This document shows positions 48,496-59,393 of a DNA stretch of 64,000 nucleotides, one piece after another (positions within the stretch are counted from its first letter, which is position 1; each line of letters begins with the position of its first letter). The DNA comes from Paramecium octaurelia (taxonomy: Eukaryota; Ciliophora; Oligohymenophorea; Peniculida; Parameciidae). Below the pieces are notes generated by a model that had not been told where the DNA came from, made no database searches, and worked only from the letters and a program-made list of their open reading frames with translations. The stretch is taken from NCBI GenBank assembly GCA_905182995.1, contig CAJJDP010000060.1, forward strand, positions 3,785 through 67,784, given 5' to 3'. A program made the position numbers and the translations under genes.

Positions 48496-49458
48496 TCACT
48501 TTGGGGCACTATTACTGGTTTGAGTTTCTTGTCCTTAAATAATTAATGGGATAAGAACCTTTTAGTTCATCACACTTGAAAATTAAAAATGCTAAACCAA
48601 CGCTTAACGTCCCTAAATTCTGGCATATCTTAATTCGCAGATCTATAATCTATAATTGGGAACTCTACCTTCTCGCTGTTGAAATGAGGCCATCCATTAT
48701 CATGAAAATCTTTGTAAAATTAAATTATGTAAAAAGGATGCACAAAGTTTATAAATGCATAACCCATGTTGCACTTATTCTATGTGGATACTAATCTTAT
48801 TAAATACCTTAAAGTCTATTGGAAGATATAAAAAGTCATAATAATTCCTGTGACTATGATCAATTAAATCTTAAAGCATTTGCACTGTATATTTATTAGG
48901 AATATTTTTTATCATTATTGTGGTTCTTTCGTCCGTTTAATTCATTACTTTGTCAAGTCTCACAACAAAATAATGGGATTCTTCTTCTGATATGGTTTTC
49001 CTCTTCCTTCTTTCAGTTTCAGAACCACTTGTTAACAATGATTGACAAGAGGATCCCATTTGCAAACAAGGCTCATTTGAAATTTCTGTTGATAGATTTG
49101 AACCCACTTTTTAGTCAAACGATTTATTCTTGAAAACCTCAGAAATCTGCTCCATCATTTAGTCCGATGACAAATTATCTTCTTTTGCATACAATATTAC
49201 TTTGGGTTCTATTGATATTTCATGTTTAATGACATTACCTGTAAACATTTATATGGCCCTGTCTATTTTATCACTGTAAGATTTGCTCTCTTAACTTTGT
49301 TTACTTTCATTAGATTAGTTCATCGTCGCCTTGTCAATGTCATCAAATAATTCCTGAGAACTGTGATCTTTTTATTTTGTCAAGATTTCGTTCAAATCTC
49401 GATGATTTCGAATACATTTCAGAATCTGTTCCTAATTTAAACGAGACTGCTTGTCCAT
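48496..49458 (-). CDS. MEI2-like RNA-binding protein (C-terminal RRM)
   Basis: 302 residues; introns 48780-48807 (28 nt) and 48643-48668 (26 nt). A charged N-terminus is followed by the MEI2-type RRM: [57 protein letters not shown], then ELRYARIQGRQALVQHFQFS. This variant RRM, RTT(I/V)MI(K/R)NIPNKYT...YDF(L/F)YLPIDF, defines the MEI2 class, which in fission yeast binds meiotic RNA to promote meiosis. Only the one RRM is seen, and the ORF is much shorter than plant AML proteins, closer to small ciliate versions. Both introns interrupt the RRM and are required. Confidence 0.92.
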
Positions 49459-50370
49459 TTATTATAATAATTTTTATTTTCTTCTTTTGCTTTTTCTCAA
49501 CTTATGGATTTCATGCACTTTCAAACTTTTTATCGACAGACAATAAATGAATAACAAATTAGCAAACATAATTCAATAATCATCAAAGACACATCGGAGT
49601 TTTAAAAATACTTCATCTGATTGACGGACTTAACCACAATGAAGCCTATTGCAAAAAGGGGTAACAAGCAATACTACTCCTCTTAGATTCAATTTATGAA
49701 GCCAATCCAAGAATCCTTAATATATTTTTATTAAATTTATAGTTCAATTTAGAAAGCAAATCAGCTTAAAGAAAAGATATAGTTTTTCGCTTACAACGCA
49801 CATCTTTCATTAAAATATAACCTTCCACACGTGAACTAAAGGGTATACTAATAATTTCTAAATAATTATTTGATAAAATATTATAGCGTAAATTGGATAA
49901 TAAAATGTTTCAACTGAATTCTTATATCATCTCAAATTTAGAACTCGAAAATTAATCTTCTTTAAGGAATTTAATTGAAAAAATTAATGCTAAGAGAAAT
50001 TATAAGCAAGATATAAATAATAATCTAAATTATTTGATATTTTCAAACTATTTAATACTAAAAAAACTTCTCGTAAAATAATATATAAAAATAGGGAAAT
50101 AAGTACTTTGTATATTATGAGAGAGCAGATCATGGGATGAAAGATAAGAAATTCAGCATGATAAATTTGAAATTTTCGAAATCCTTTTAAGTGAGAGGGA
50201 AATTAATATAGTTGATAAAGTTTAGTCTTCGAATTTTAAGATGTTTAATTTACAAATTAAATATTTCAAGAAATAAAGTTAATAAAATCTTAATAATTAG
50301 ATTTTGAGTTTTTTGTTTTGATATTTTGATTAAAGAATGTTTTTATTATTAATATTAAAAATTAACCGAC
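49459..50370. other. long AT-rich intergenic region
   Basis: About 0.9 kb between divergent genes. Apart from the weak ORF at 49639 I see no gene, RNA or repeat. From 49920 on it is nearly pure A/T. Confidence 0.5.
49639..49917 (+). CDS. possible small protein
   Basis: 92 codons, MKPIAKRGNKQYYSSQIQFM to IKCFN. The middle is helical (SIQKANQLKEKIQFFAYNAH) and could be coding. It lies in an otherwise empty region, with no intron or family to support it. Confidence 0.35.
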
Positions 50371-52239
50371 ATGAGTGGATACAAACAGTATGATGATGTT
50401 GAACCCTATAGACAACGAATTCGAGATCTTGAGGCTCAATTATAGAGAATGGATGTTAGATTTAGTAATGTTCTTACTCACTCTGGGAAGGCAGACACAT
50501 AATTTAATAACGACTTACATGTAGAATTAGAGAAAATGACTAAATAAATGATATAAAAGAGAAGTGAGGCTGAATTGTGGAAGTAGAAATATGAACAATA
50601 GCTATCATCGAGTATGTAGATGAGGAACAATTATGAGTTGGAATTATAACAATTATCAAAGGAGGTTCAAAGATTGCTGGATAAGATAGATCAATTTGAA
50701 TATGAGAAAAGATTGAATGATAAGTAATTAGTTAGAGAAACATTGCAAGACAAGGATTTAGAGATTGAGGATTTATTGAGTAAATTACAGAGAATGAGAT
50801 TAGAACATGAGAATGAATCACAAAGACTTCTGAGTGAGAATGATAATTTGAGACACAAGATAAATCAAATCGAATTGGATAGATAAAAGTATCTTATTAT
50901 TATATTAAATAGAGAGTTGGAACAGATGAGATTTAAAATAGAGACATTCCATTCTTAAAATTTGGATAATCTTAGAAAAACTCATTCGAGTTAGATTTCA
51001 GTTGTTGAATCAGAGATTGATAAATTGAGAGGACTATTGGAAATTAAAAATAATGAAATTGAAACATTGCTTCAATAAAATATGAAATTGAAAGCTTCTT
51101 ATGAAAATTAGATCAATGAATTGAATGCTTAATTTGATGGTTAGAAATCTAAGTATTAGAAATAGGAGATCATCCATAGGGATTAACTAAATTAATTATA
51201 GTAGTAGTTGTTGGATGAATAAAAGTTTAGTTTGCAATCTCTAAGCAAGAATTATGAATAAAGTATATTTTCTTTGGAAAAGGAAATTGTAACTTATCAA
51301 AAGAAAAATGAAAATTTATCAAAGGAAATCCAAGACTTAATTATTGAAAAGACTTAATTAAGAGATAATTATGAGAGACAATTCGATTTATTAAAAAAGG
51401 ATAATGAAATTTTGAAATAGAGATTGGCGTAACTTGAATAAATAAAGCAAAAGGATTTGTAATAGGTGGAATCTGAATTGTTTAAAACAAAATAATCGTA
51501 ATTAGAAATTGAAAATGTATATAAACAATAAGTGGTTAAGTTAGAAAATGAATTATAACTCTAAGCAGAGAAAGAGGTAGTAAAGAATAAAGAAGTGGAG
51601 ACTCAGATTTAATAGTTCATTTTGATAAAATAAGCTTTGGAGGAAGATCTGTAACATTTGAGATAATAAAACTAAACTTTAAATGAGCAAATAAAGGAAT
51701 TAGAAAAGATAGCTTCATTTGAGTAGGAAGAATGGAAAGTCAAATGGCAATAAAATGAACTTATTTTCAAAGATAAGATAAGAAATCTTGAGAATAAAGT
51801 TGATATTTTGCATTAAGAGTTGAGAAAACAAAAAGAATTAGCTGATTCTTAGATAAGATAGATTCCAGAAAGAGAGTTCAAAGCTTTAATCGACGAGATT
51901 GAACAACTAAAGACTAGATTGGTTTTGCAAGAAAGGGATAAGTTAAAAGAACGCGAAGACTTGAGAGCAAAGCTTGAATAATCGCATCATTATCAAATAG
52001 AAAATTTGAAAGCAGCATTTAACACTTAGATCAGAATTCTTGAATAGGAAAATAGGGATTCCATAAATATAATCACATAAAAGGAGAATACAATTTAAGA
52101 ACTATTGCACAAATATTAGAACTTAGAAACTGCATACAGTGGATAAACTATTGGACCTTAAGAATAGGCTTCCAAAAATATATATTAAGCATATATTCGT
52201 TCATCAAATAGACAGTCATCATTACGTAAATAATAATGA
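50371..52239 (+). CDS. long coiled-coil protein (ciliary/cortical structural type)
   Basis: 614 residues, one 24-nt intron at 50889-50912. Almost unbroken heptads from residue 10 to 580 (RIRDLEAQLQRMDVRF, LQDKDLEIEDLLSKLQRM, EYEKRLNDKQLVRE), then a short Ser/Arg tail (RSSNRQSSLRKQQ). No kinesin, SMC or Zn domain. Such all-coil proteins make basal-body rootlets or axonemal rods. The intron is a multiple of three without TGA, so retention would only add eight residues. Confidence 0.78.
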
Positions 52240-52289
52240 GTTATACTATCTTATAAAAATTACATAAATAATTATTATTGTTGTTCAAA

Positions 52290-54067
52290 ATGTAAAAAAA
52301 TCAATTTTCAAGTGTGTTTTGGAGGAAGGTGAGGGAGGATATGAGAATGGAAATACTCTTAGAGAAGAAGCCATTGAAACAATTTAAATTGTATGAGTTG
52401 ACCGAAGACGAAATGAATATCAATTTAGATTAAGTTACACAATGGTATTAATAGGTGAAAATGTAGGTCTCCAGATAATGAGAAGATTTATAAAAACATA
52501 TCTGAGAATGGATTTGCTGATTTTATTTGCAATAAAGAATATATGATTGAAACTTACACAAATATAGTATTTGATTCTGAAGATATAGCATAAATGGATA
52601 ATCAATTGTTACAATTCAAAAATTTGCTATTATTAAGATTAAATCATAACAAAATTGAAGTTGTTCAACATCTTCCTTAATAACTAGTAGAACTACATCT
52701 CTTTAATAATCCAATTACAACTTTGAATTTATTGAAACATAATTTATAATATCTGGGTTTAGGATATTGTTTGTTGAATGATGATGCAATCCAAACTATT
52801 CCTAAGTTCTTACCTTAATTGATAGGTTTGGATCTGGCTCACAATTAGTTGTGTGATTTAGAATATTCAGTAGAGGCTTGCAAAAAGATATCTAATTTAA
52901 AAATGCTTTCCCTTTATGGAAATCCATTAGTATTGATGCCTCAATACTTTATTTACATTGTTGACAACCTTTTGAATTTGAGAAGTTTTGATGAATAGAG
53001 TTTTTTGGAAATCAAAAATAGATTGGAATAAGCAGAGAAAGAAAAATAGGCTAAAAAATAAGAAGCCTTGCGGAAATAGTAAGAAGAGTTTGAACAATAG
53101 TAAAAGTTATTGGCTGATAAAAATAAAAAAGGAGGAAAACCAGGAAAGTAACCAGATCCAGTTGTAGTTCAATAACCTTAAGTTATAATTCCTATTGAGG
53201 AACCTAAAGTCAATTTGAACGAATTAAGATAATTCAAAATTACATTAAAAATATAAACTTTGGAAAATCTGGAAGGAATTTTATTGGATAAATACACTTA
53301 TCCTTTAATGGAACAAAATAGTAAATTATTTTAAAGTAAGTATGCTATTACAGCAAATTTATTTGGAATTGAATTAAAAACAAAAGAAGTTTTATATGAG
53401 ACAGCAACAATTGAAAATGAATTAGGAAGAATTGATTTTGAATTTTCTTTTGAATAACTTTATAATCCTGAAGTTGATATACGAGATGCAGTTGAACAAG
53501 GGTTTTTAGTTTCTGTTTCAGTTGAGGAACCAAAGATGTTTATTGTAACGATTCATATTCTACCTAATTTAGGCTGATGACGGGGAAAAAAAGCCAGTCT
53601 TAGGCTAAGATGAATTGCCTGAACAAACTGTAAGGGTTTTGGGAGTTTGTAAAATTACATGTGATTGGTTGAGAGGTTACAATAAGTAATTTAATAAAAA
53701 ATACCGATTATTTAAAGAGGAAACTAAAAACTCAGCTGAGCATTGGTTTCCAATGGAAAATGAATAGGAGTTAGTTTAAGCTAAGATGGAAATGATTCAA
53801 AAAGAAAAAGATGCAGAGTTGGAAGAGAAAAAAGCCTAGTAAGCTTTGATTGAATAAAAAAAGGAGTAGAGTAAAGGGAAAGGAAAGGATGTTAAAAAAA
53901 AGGATGATAAAAAAAACGTTAAGAAAGGAAAAGATGAACCTGTTCAAAAAGTGGTAGGGTAATTAGATTGGGAAGTGGATACCAGACAATATATATATGT
54001 AAATGAAAAGAAGGTGCATAGAGCAACTGACATGTTATTAGCAATTGCTTTGGATCTAGGATATTGA
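52290..54067 (+). CDS. LRRC43-like leucine-rich repeat protein
   Basis: 575 residues; introns 52445-52466 (22 nt) and 53545-53572 (28 nt). It starts 50 bp after the previous stop. LRRs at about 90-240: LLLLRLNHNKIEVVQHLPQQ, LVELHLFNNPITTL, LQYLGLGYCLLNDDAIQ, LIGLDLAHNQLCDLEYSVE, LKMLSLYGNPLVLMPQYFIY, IVDNLLNLRSFDEQ. The L-GLG then L-GNPL-LMP-Y pattern is as in LRRC43, a protein of motile-cilium lineages. A Glu/Lys/Gln-rich segment and a beta-rich C-terminal domain follow (FKITLKIQTLENLEGILLDK, VRVLGVCKITCDWLRGYNKQ), ending DMLLAIALDLGY. Assignment to LRRC43 rests on my memory of the family layout. Confidence 0.75.
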
Positions 54068-54190
54068 TTTTCTTTGTCTTACATACAATTTCACAGCCTA
54101 ATTAAATTTTAAATTTAACAATAAAAATAAGATGTATTAAATTCTAAAACAAATTTTTTACAAAAAGATAAGTTAACGAAAATTGCATTG

Positions 54191-55133
54191 TCATTCCATG
54201 CTTCCCTTTCTTGTTTAGGCTGTATTCTTGAATAGAGGAATAACAATTTTAGGGCCTTCATGGAATTTTAAGCATGTGGCTGTTTCTTTCATTTTTTCTT
54301 AGTAAATTTTCTCAGCTAAGTATCTAATAATATTGTTTATTTTAGGATGTATACATATGCAAACAACAATTTCTAGGTTGTGATTTCTTTGTCTTTTATT
54401 TGTATTATTCAATCAAATTCAAATACACTTATTTCTAAGCATTTCGAAGTATTTGCTATTTCAATTTGAGATCCCTTGAATATTAAATTAAGATTTACCT
54501 GAGAATTAAATGGACATTGGAGATATAAGGTTCTACTTGTGAATTTTCTAAATTTTTCGTTTGATGTCTCATAGGTTTAACTAATCTCTCTGCCTAATTT
54601 TTATTGTAAGAGATGATTTCTGAAACATTTTGATCTGGATTTTCTGGCATACGAAAGATGACTTGATTTGCTTCTATATAAAATTATAGAAATATTTATA
54701 CTTCTTCGCGCTTTTGCTTATTTAAGAAATCTGGCAGTTCTACCTTCTTTTGATTTTGTAGCACAATCTAAATTTGTATTCAATATCATTACATTCATTT
54801 ATATCTTACACTAAATGGTAAAATGTGGTAACAAACTCTTAATATTCTGAATCGCTTTCTTAAGAACTCATATATATTAATTTAATTAAATATAGTTCAT
54901 AAATATGAATATCATTTACCAATCTTTTTTTTAAACATTTAATAATAATATCCTTTTTAAAATGCTTAGTTTTAACTCTATTACTCACCATCAAGCACTG
55001 AAAATTTAAATTATCTTCTTCAAATTTTTAGAACTGACACTGGATATGCTACAATTAACAAGTGAGTTAAGTGTCTACATTAATTTGGTAGAACACGTAT
55101 TGTAATTTTCTTCTCCATAAGAAAACTATTCAT
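54191..55133 (-). CDS. hypothetical, multi-intron
   Basis: A likely start MNSFLMEKKITIRVLP at 55133 and coding-like pieces on the same strand: FEEDNLNFQCLMVSNRVKTK, FKKDIIIKCLKKRLVNDIHI, MSSQESDSEYQEFVTTFYHL, VIFRMPENPDQNVSEIISYN, IRYLAEKIYQEKMKETATCL, GPKIVIPLFKNTAQTRKG. The pieces alternate frames through introns such as a 28-nt one near 54669-54696, but not every junction is placed. An ATG at 54871 could be a second start. No family recognised. Confidence 0.5.
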
Positions 55134-55158
55134 TTTAAATGATAAATTAATTTATTTA

Positions 55159-56568
55159 ATGGAATTAGAAAAAACATTGCACCGAGTTTAAGAAAGAATT
55201 TTGACTCATTAATAAGCACCTAAAGTGACTAACATTTGCAGTAAGATCTTGTTGTGCATAGTGTCAATAAATTTACTTATAATTTGGGGATTGAGTAATA
55301 GAACTATTAATTAAATCTAATTTGATCCAGATGCTAAAGATAATATCTATCATTTTTCAATTACAGACGAGGATAATACAATATTAATGATGAAGTATTC
55401 AAGCATTTAAGAACTATTGCACTTAAAAACAGAATAGCTTCAAGCACACAATTTCACAATAATTAACATTTCTATAGATTATGACAACTACTTCGATAGT
55501 AGTCTCTAAAAGTTACTTTCTTTTACTACAAACTTAGAAACCTTATTCTTACATGATGTTGCCTACTCAGTCTTTTCAGATATTTATGTGATAAATAATG
55601 CGACAAATCAAACATTCTTTTGGAAGGAAAGGGAAGCCCCTCAAAATTACTTAGCGAAATCTATAAAGCATTTTTGGAAGTTTACAATTATTACATTGGG
55701 AGTGTTCATTTCTTCAGCAATTTCGTCCCTCTACATTAAAATTACAATTATTTGTGCTCCAGTCATCATAATCATTATGCGTATCAATTATTTTCTATAT
55801 TCTATTTAGTTGAAGTATCCTATCTCATAGGAAATAGACAAATATTCCCAATCTTTTTGGCCCGGGCATTCCCTTGGATTGGATTATATTTAAATATTCT
55901 AGATAGAACATAAAAATCAAAGAAATAACTCATCATTGCTTTTGCTTTTATGCTGTTTCTAACTTATTTCATCTACTTGTCCTCAGTGATAATAGGAAGT
56001 TACTTACTATTCAAAAACCAGGTTCCATTCGGTTTGGAAGACAACTTTTTTGGGTAACCTTTTATTTACAATCTAAAGGTTAGTTACAGTGAATGAGTTT
56101 GCCTCATTATTGTTCTTGAGAACGAGATCTTCTATCTACTTTGTACCCAAATTCATCATTATATTTTATTACTTATTCCTTTGGTATGTTAGATCAACAA
56201 GTAAAAATTAATTAAGTAACATAAGGTTATGGTTTTTACTCACTTGCCATGTAGACCTTATCATATGCATGTTTGGGAACATTTTGTCTATTCATTTCCC
56301 TTTATGAAATTCCAAGTTTGGGATGGAATCCCCTTTCATTTTACACACCAACTATTGATAGACCACGATGTTACTATTTGCCAGTATTTTCAATGAGTTG
56401 GGTCAATGATTTACCGTAGTTATGGTCAATGTTTTACCCTCTGCATGGAAGAAGGTAATAAAGGATATCATATTTAGATATTTTCAAATTGAAAATTTAG
56501 CCTTAGTAGATAGAAACTTCCCACTTCTTAACAATCTCTTAGATATTGAAATGTAAGAATAATAATGA
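55159..56568 (+). CDS. multi-pass membrane protein, membralin-like
   Basis: 435 residues; introns 55781-55809, 56054-56078, 56201-56225 and 56455-56477 give an exact frame. One N-terminal helix (ICSKILLCIVSINLLIIWG), a lumenal loop of about 140 residues with NATNQT glycosylation sites, then at least six helices (FTIITLGVFISSAISSLYI, IICAPVIIIIMLEVSYLIG, KQLIIAFAFMLFLTYFIYLS, FVPKFIIIFYYLFLWYV, LSYACLGTFCLFISLYEIP) and a cytosolic tail with YYLPVFSMSWVNDLPQLWSM. One early helix plus large loop plus helical bundle, with SLA and YEIP near the end, recalls membralin (TMEM259, ER-associated degradation). That name is tentative. It ends 12 bp from the convergent cyclin gene. Confidence 0.6.
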
Positions 56569-56580
56569 TTTATATAATAT

Positions 56581-57553
56581 TCAATTGTAGACTACTTGTT
56601 TTTTCACATCCAAGAATTCTACGCTCATTGGGAGTGAAAACACTGCCTGTCTTTATTACTTGTATCGTTCATAATTCTTCTCAAACTCTTTTGAAGTGTC
56701 TTTGATTTCCTGAAGCAAATGAACCACCTCCTGAATCTACTAACAATGATTTGCTATCGATATATCTCTTTAATCTATCTATTCTATTATCAAGGTGCCA
56801 TTCTATTTATTTTCTTAGCAATATTTCTTTATTTTATCGAATGTCAGTTGTTTTAAAGGCTTGATACCTCCTAAAGATAAAGATATATGTGGTGATAGAA
56901 TTTCTGAAAAGATTGATTGCAGACTGCATTCTACAATAGCAAAAGCAATCTCACTTTCCTTATACGTAAATATCGTAAAACCCTACAGAGATTTTAAAAA
57001 GTATTCTTCTATTTTCTTCTCGTATCTAATGTATAGAGACTATTCTAAAAGATCCTTTATTTGATAAATAAAGATTGCAGATTGAATTATGGGATAAATT
57101 GGTTTTACATCAATATCATAGCCCAAAGCTTGAACTATCAAAATTTCATATTTAGCATAAAATTCATCTCCATAATGATGAAAACGTTCATGTTTTGGTT
57201 TCCTTTTGAGTTATTGTGCTTGAATTGCAATTGATTGTTATGAAAGCTAAAATGTATTATTATTATATTACTCCATTCAACTTCATTCCTAAATAACTAC
57301 AACATAATAGCATTTAATGCATTCCAGATTATTCAAATATGGTTTTTATCATATAATATCGCTTAAACAGTACGGCAGCATAAGAAATCAGAGTCAACTA
57401 CGAGTTTTTTTCATTTTTGAATAAAGTTGCTAGCAAACTGCAACAATAATGATTTATGATATTCATTTCTTCATTTTAAGTGTAGCCATCAGGTAATTGC
57501 TATTGACGATAATGAACAAAATCAGCTATTTGGCTTTTTGTAAATCTCCACAT
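56581..57553 (-). CDS. cyclin (transcription-cyclin-like)
   Basis: 315 residues, one 25-nt intron (57247-57271). N-terminal cyclin box: MWRFTKSQIADFVHYRQQQL, LISYAAVLFKRYYMIKTIFE, LLCCSYLGMKLNG, then KYEILIVQALGYDIDVKPIY, FIYQIKDLLEQSLYIRY and FAIVECSLQSIFSEI of the second fold. WxFT start, A-x-x-LFKRYY and LG-DI-V-x-P fit cyclins C/H/K/L/T that pair with CDK7-13 type kinases for transcription, rather than mitotic B-type (no destruction box seen). Which one cannot be told. A second copy at 57958-58930 is probably artefactual. Confidence 0.85.
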
Positions 57554-57762
57554 TTTAATTGTAAACTATATAATTATTTCTAAAAAAATCTATTTTATTG
57601 TATAAAAATTTCTTTATTGAATACATCTTTTAGAATGTTCATTGCTGATGTTTTAAAACAATCATTTTGTCTCAATAATTATAATAAAAAGAGGATAATA
57701 AATCTTTATATTGGTTATATATTTAAGCAAATTTTAAGTGTATATTTAAATAAAAGACGAGG

Positions 57763-57768
57763 TATAAA
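57763..57768 (+). promoter_or_regulatory. TATA-like element upstream of 5S rRNA
   Basis: TATAAA centred about 27 bp before the 5S start, in an otherwise TA-rich leader. Upstream TATA boxes aid Pol III start choice in several eukaryotes; use here is inferred from spacing alone. Repeated at 59140-59145. Confidence 0.4.
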
Positions 57769-57791
57769 AGAGAAAACACATAGTAAATATC

Positions 57792-57911
57792 GTTGTCGGC
57801 CATACTAAGCCTAAAGCACCGGATCCCATTCGAACTCCGAAGTTAAGCGGCTTAAGGCGAGGTTAGTACTAAGGTGGGGGACCGCTTGGGAAGTCCTCGT
57901 GTTGACAACCC
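57792..57911 (+). rRNA. 5S ribosomal RNA
   Basis: 120 nt beginning GTTGTCGGCCATACTAAG, whose 5' GTTGTC pairs with GACAAC near the end (helix I). The universal loop text CCGGATCCCATTCGAACTC and CCGAAGTTAAGC, then GGTTAGTACTAAGGTGGGGG and GACCGCTTGGGAAGTCC, match eukaryotic 5S closely and contain the internal Pol III control region (box A/IE/box C). The gene is isolated between protein genes rather than in an rDNA array. Confidence 0.97.
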
Positions 57912-57920
57912 TTTTTTTTT
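57912..57920 (+). terminator. Pol III oligo-T terminator
   Basis: Run of T directly after the 5S sequence, cut short here by the N; in the second copy it has ten T (59289-59298). Confidence 0.85.
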
Positions 57921-57921
57921 N
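57921..57921. other. single N, contig junction
   Basis: Lone undetermined base in the T-run after 5S; the sequence to the right restarts 1376 bp back, inside the membralin-like gene. Confidence 0.9.
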
Positions 57922-57957
57922 ATTGAAATGTAAGAATAATAATGATTTATATAATAT

Positions 57958-58930
57958 TCAATTGTAGACTACTTGTTTTTTCACATCCAAGAATTCTACG
58001 CTCATTGGGAGTGAAAACACTGCCTGTCTTTATTACTTGTATCGTTCATAATTCTTCTCAAACTCTTTTGAAGTGTCTTTGATTTCCTGAAGCAAATGAA
58101 CCACCTCCTGAATCTACTAACAATGATTTGCTATCGATATATCTCTTTAATCTATCTATTCTATTATCAAGGTGCCATTCTATTTATTTTCTTAGCAATA
58201 TTTCTTTATTTTATCGAATGTCAGTTGTTTTAAAGGCTTGATACCTCCTAAAGATAAAGATATATGTGGTGATAGAATTTCTGAAAAGATTGATTGCAGA
58301 CTGCATTCTACAATAGCAAAAGCAATCTCACTTTCCTTATACGTAAATATCGTAAAACCCTACAGAGATTTTAAAAAGTATTCTTCTATTTTCTTCTCGT
58401 ATCTAATGTATAGAGACTATTCTAAAAGATCCTTTATTTGATAAATAAAGATTGCAGATTGAATTATGGGATAAATTGGTTTTACATCAATATCATAGCC
58501 CAAAGCTTGAACTATCAAAATTTCATATTTAGCATAAAATTCATCTCCATAATGATGAAAACGTTCATGTTTTGGTTTCCTTTTGAGTTATTGTGCTTGA
58601 ATTGCAATTGATTGTTATGAAAGCTAAAATGTATTATTATTATATTACTCCATTCAACTTCATTCCTAAATAACTACAACATAATAGCATTTAATGCATT
58701 CCAGATTATTCAAATATGGTTTTTATCATATAATATCGCTTAAACAGTACGGCAGCATAAGAAATCAGAGTCAACTACGAGTTTTTTTCATTTTTGAATA
58801 AAGTTGCTAGCAAACTGCAACAATAATGATTTATGATATTCATTTCTTCATTTTAAGTGTAGCCATCAGGTAATTGCTATTGACGATAATGAACAAAATC
58901 AGCTATTTGGCTTTTTGTAAATCTCCACAT
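57958..58930 (-). CDS. cyclin, duplicate copy (probably the same locus)
   Basis: No base difference seen from 56581-57553, intron included. Count as one gene unless long reads show two. Confidence 0.7.
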
Positions 58931-59168
58931 TTTAATTGTAAACTATATAATTATTTCTAAAAAAATCTATTTTATTGTATAAAAATTTCTTTATTGAATA
59001 CATCTTTTAGAATGTTCATTGCTGATGTTTTAAAACAATCATTTTGTCTCAATAATTATAATAAAAAGAGGATAATAAATCTTTATATTGGTTATATATT
59101 TAAGCAAATTTTAAGTGTATATTTAAATAAAAGACGAGGTATAAAAGAGAAAACACATAGTAAATATC

Positions 59169-59288
59169 GTTGTCGGCCATACTAAGCCTAAAGCACCGGA
59201 TCCCATTCGAACTCCGAAGTTAAGCGGCTTAAGGCGAGGTTAGTACTAAGGTGGGGGACCGCTTGGGAAGTCCTCGTGTTGACAACCC
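59169..59288 (+). rRNA. 5S ribosomal RNA, duplicate copy
   Basis: Same 120 nt as 57792-57911, followed by a complete ten-T terminator and then unique sequence. Structurally intact; duplicate status follows from the repeat. Confidence 0.9.
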
Positions 59289-59393
59289 TTTTTTTTTTGG
59301 CAATTAAATAAAATTTATTTAATTATAAGAATAGCAACAACAATGATTAAACATTTTTGTGTTATAGCATTATTATATATTAATAATTTGAGG

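Larger units (their letters stand above)
56545..57920. repeat. direct repeat, copy 1 (probable unmerged contig overlap)
   Basis: 1376 bp repeated at 57922-59297 around a single N at 57921. It spans the last 24 bp of the membralin-like gene, the whole cyclin gene and the 5S rRNA gene. No differences were found by eye, except that the final T-run is cut at the N. Same pattern as the 21.3-24.0 kb repeat. Confidence 0.88.
57922..59297. repeat. direct repeat, copy 2
   Basis: Second copy of 56545-57920 at offset 1377, holding another cyclin and another 5S. It begins mid-gene (last 24 bp of the membralin-like frame), so it is an overlap rather than a gene-bounded duplication. Confidence 0.88.

Noticed and set aside
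56545-59297. Biological tandem duplication of a cyclin-5S unit
   Set aside because: Breakpoints lie mid-gene and in the T-run, with a single N at the junction and the same arrangement elsewhere in the window. Assembly overlap is simpler. Kept as a finding for checking.
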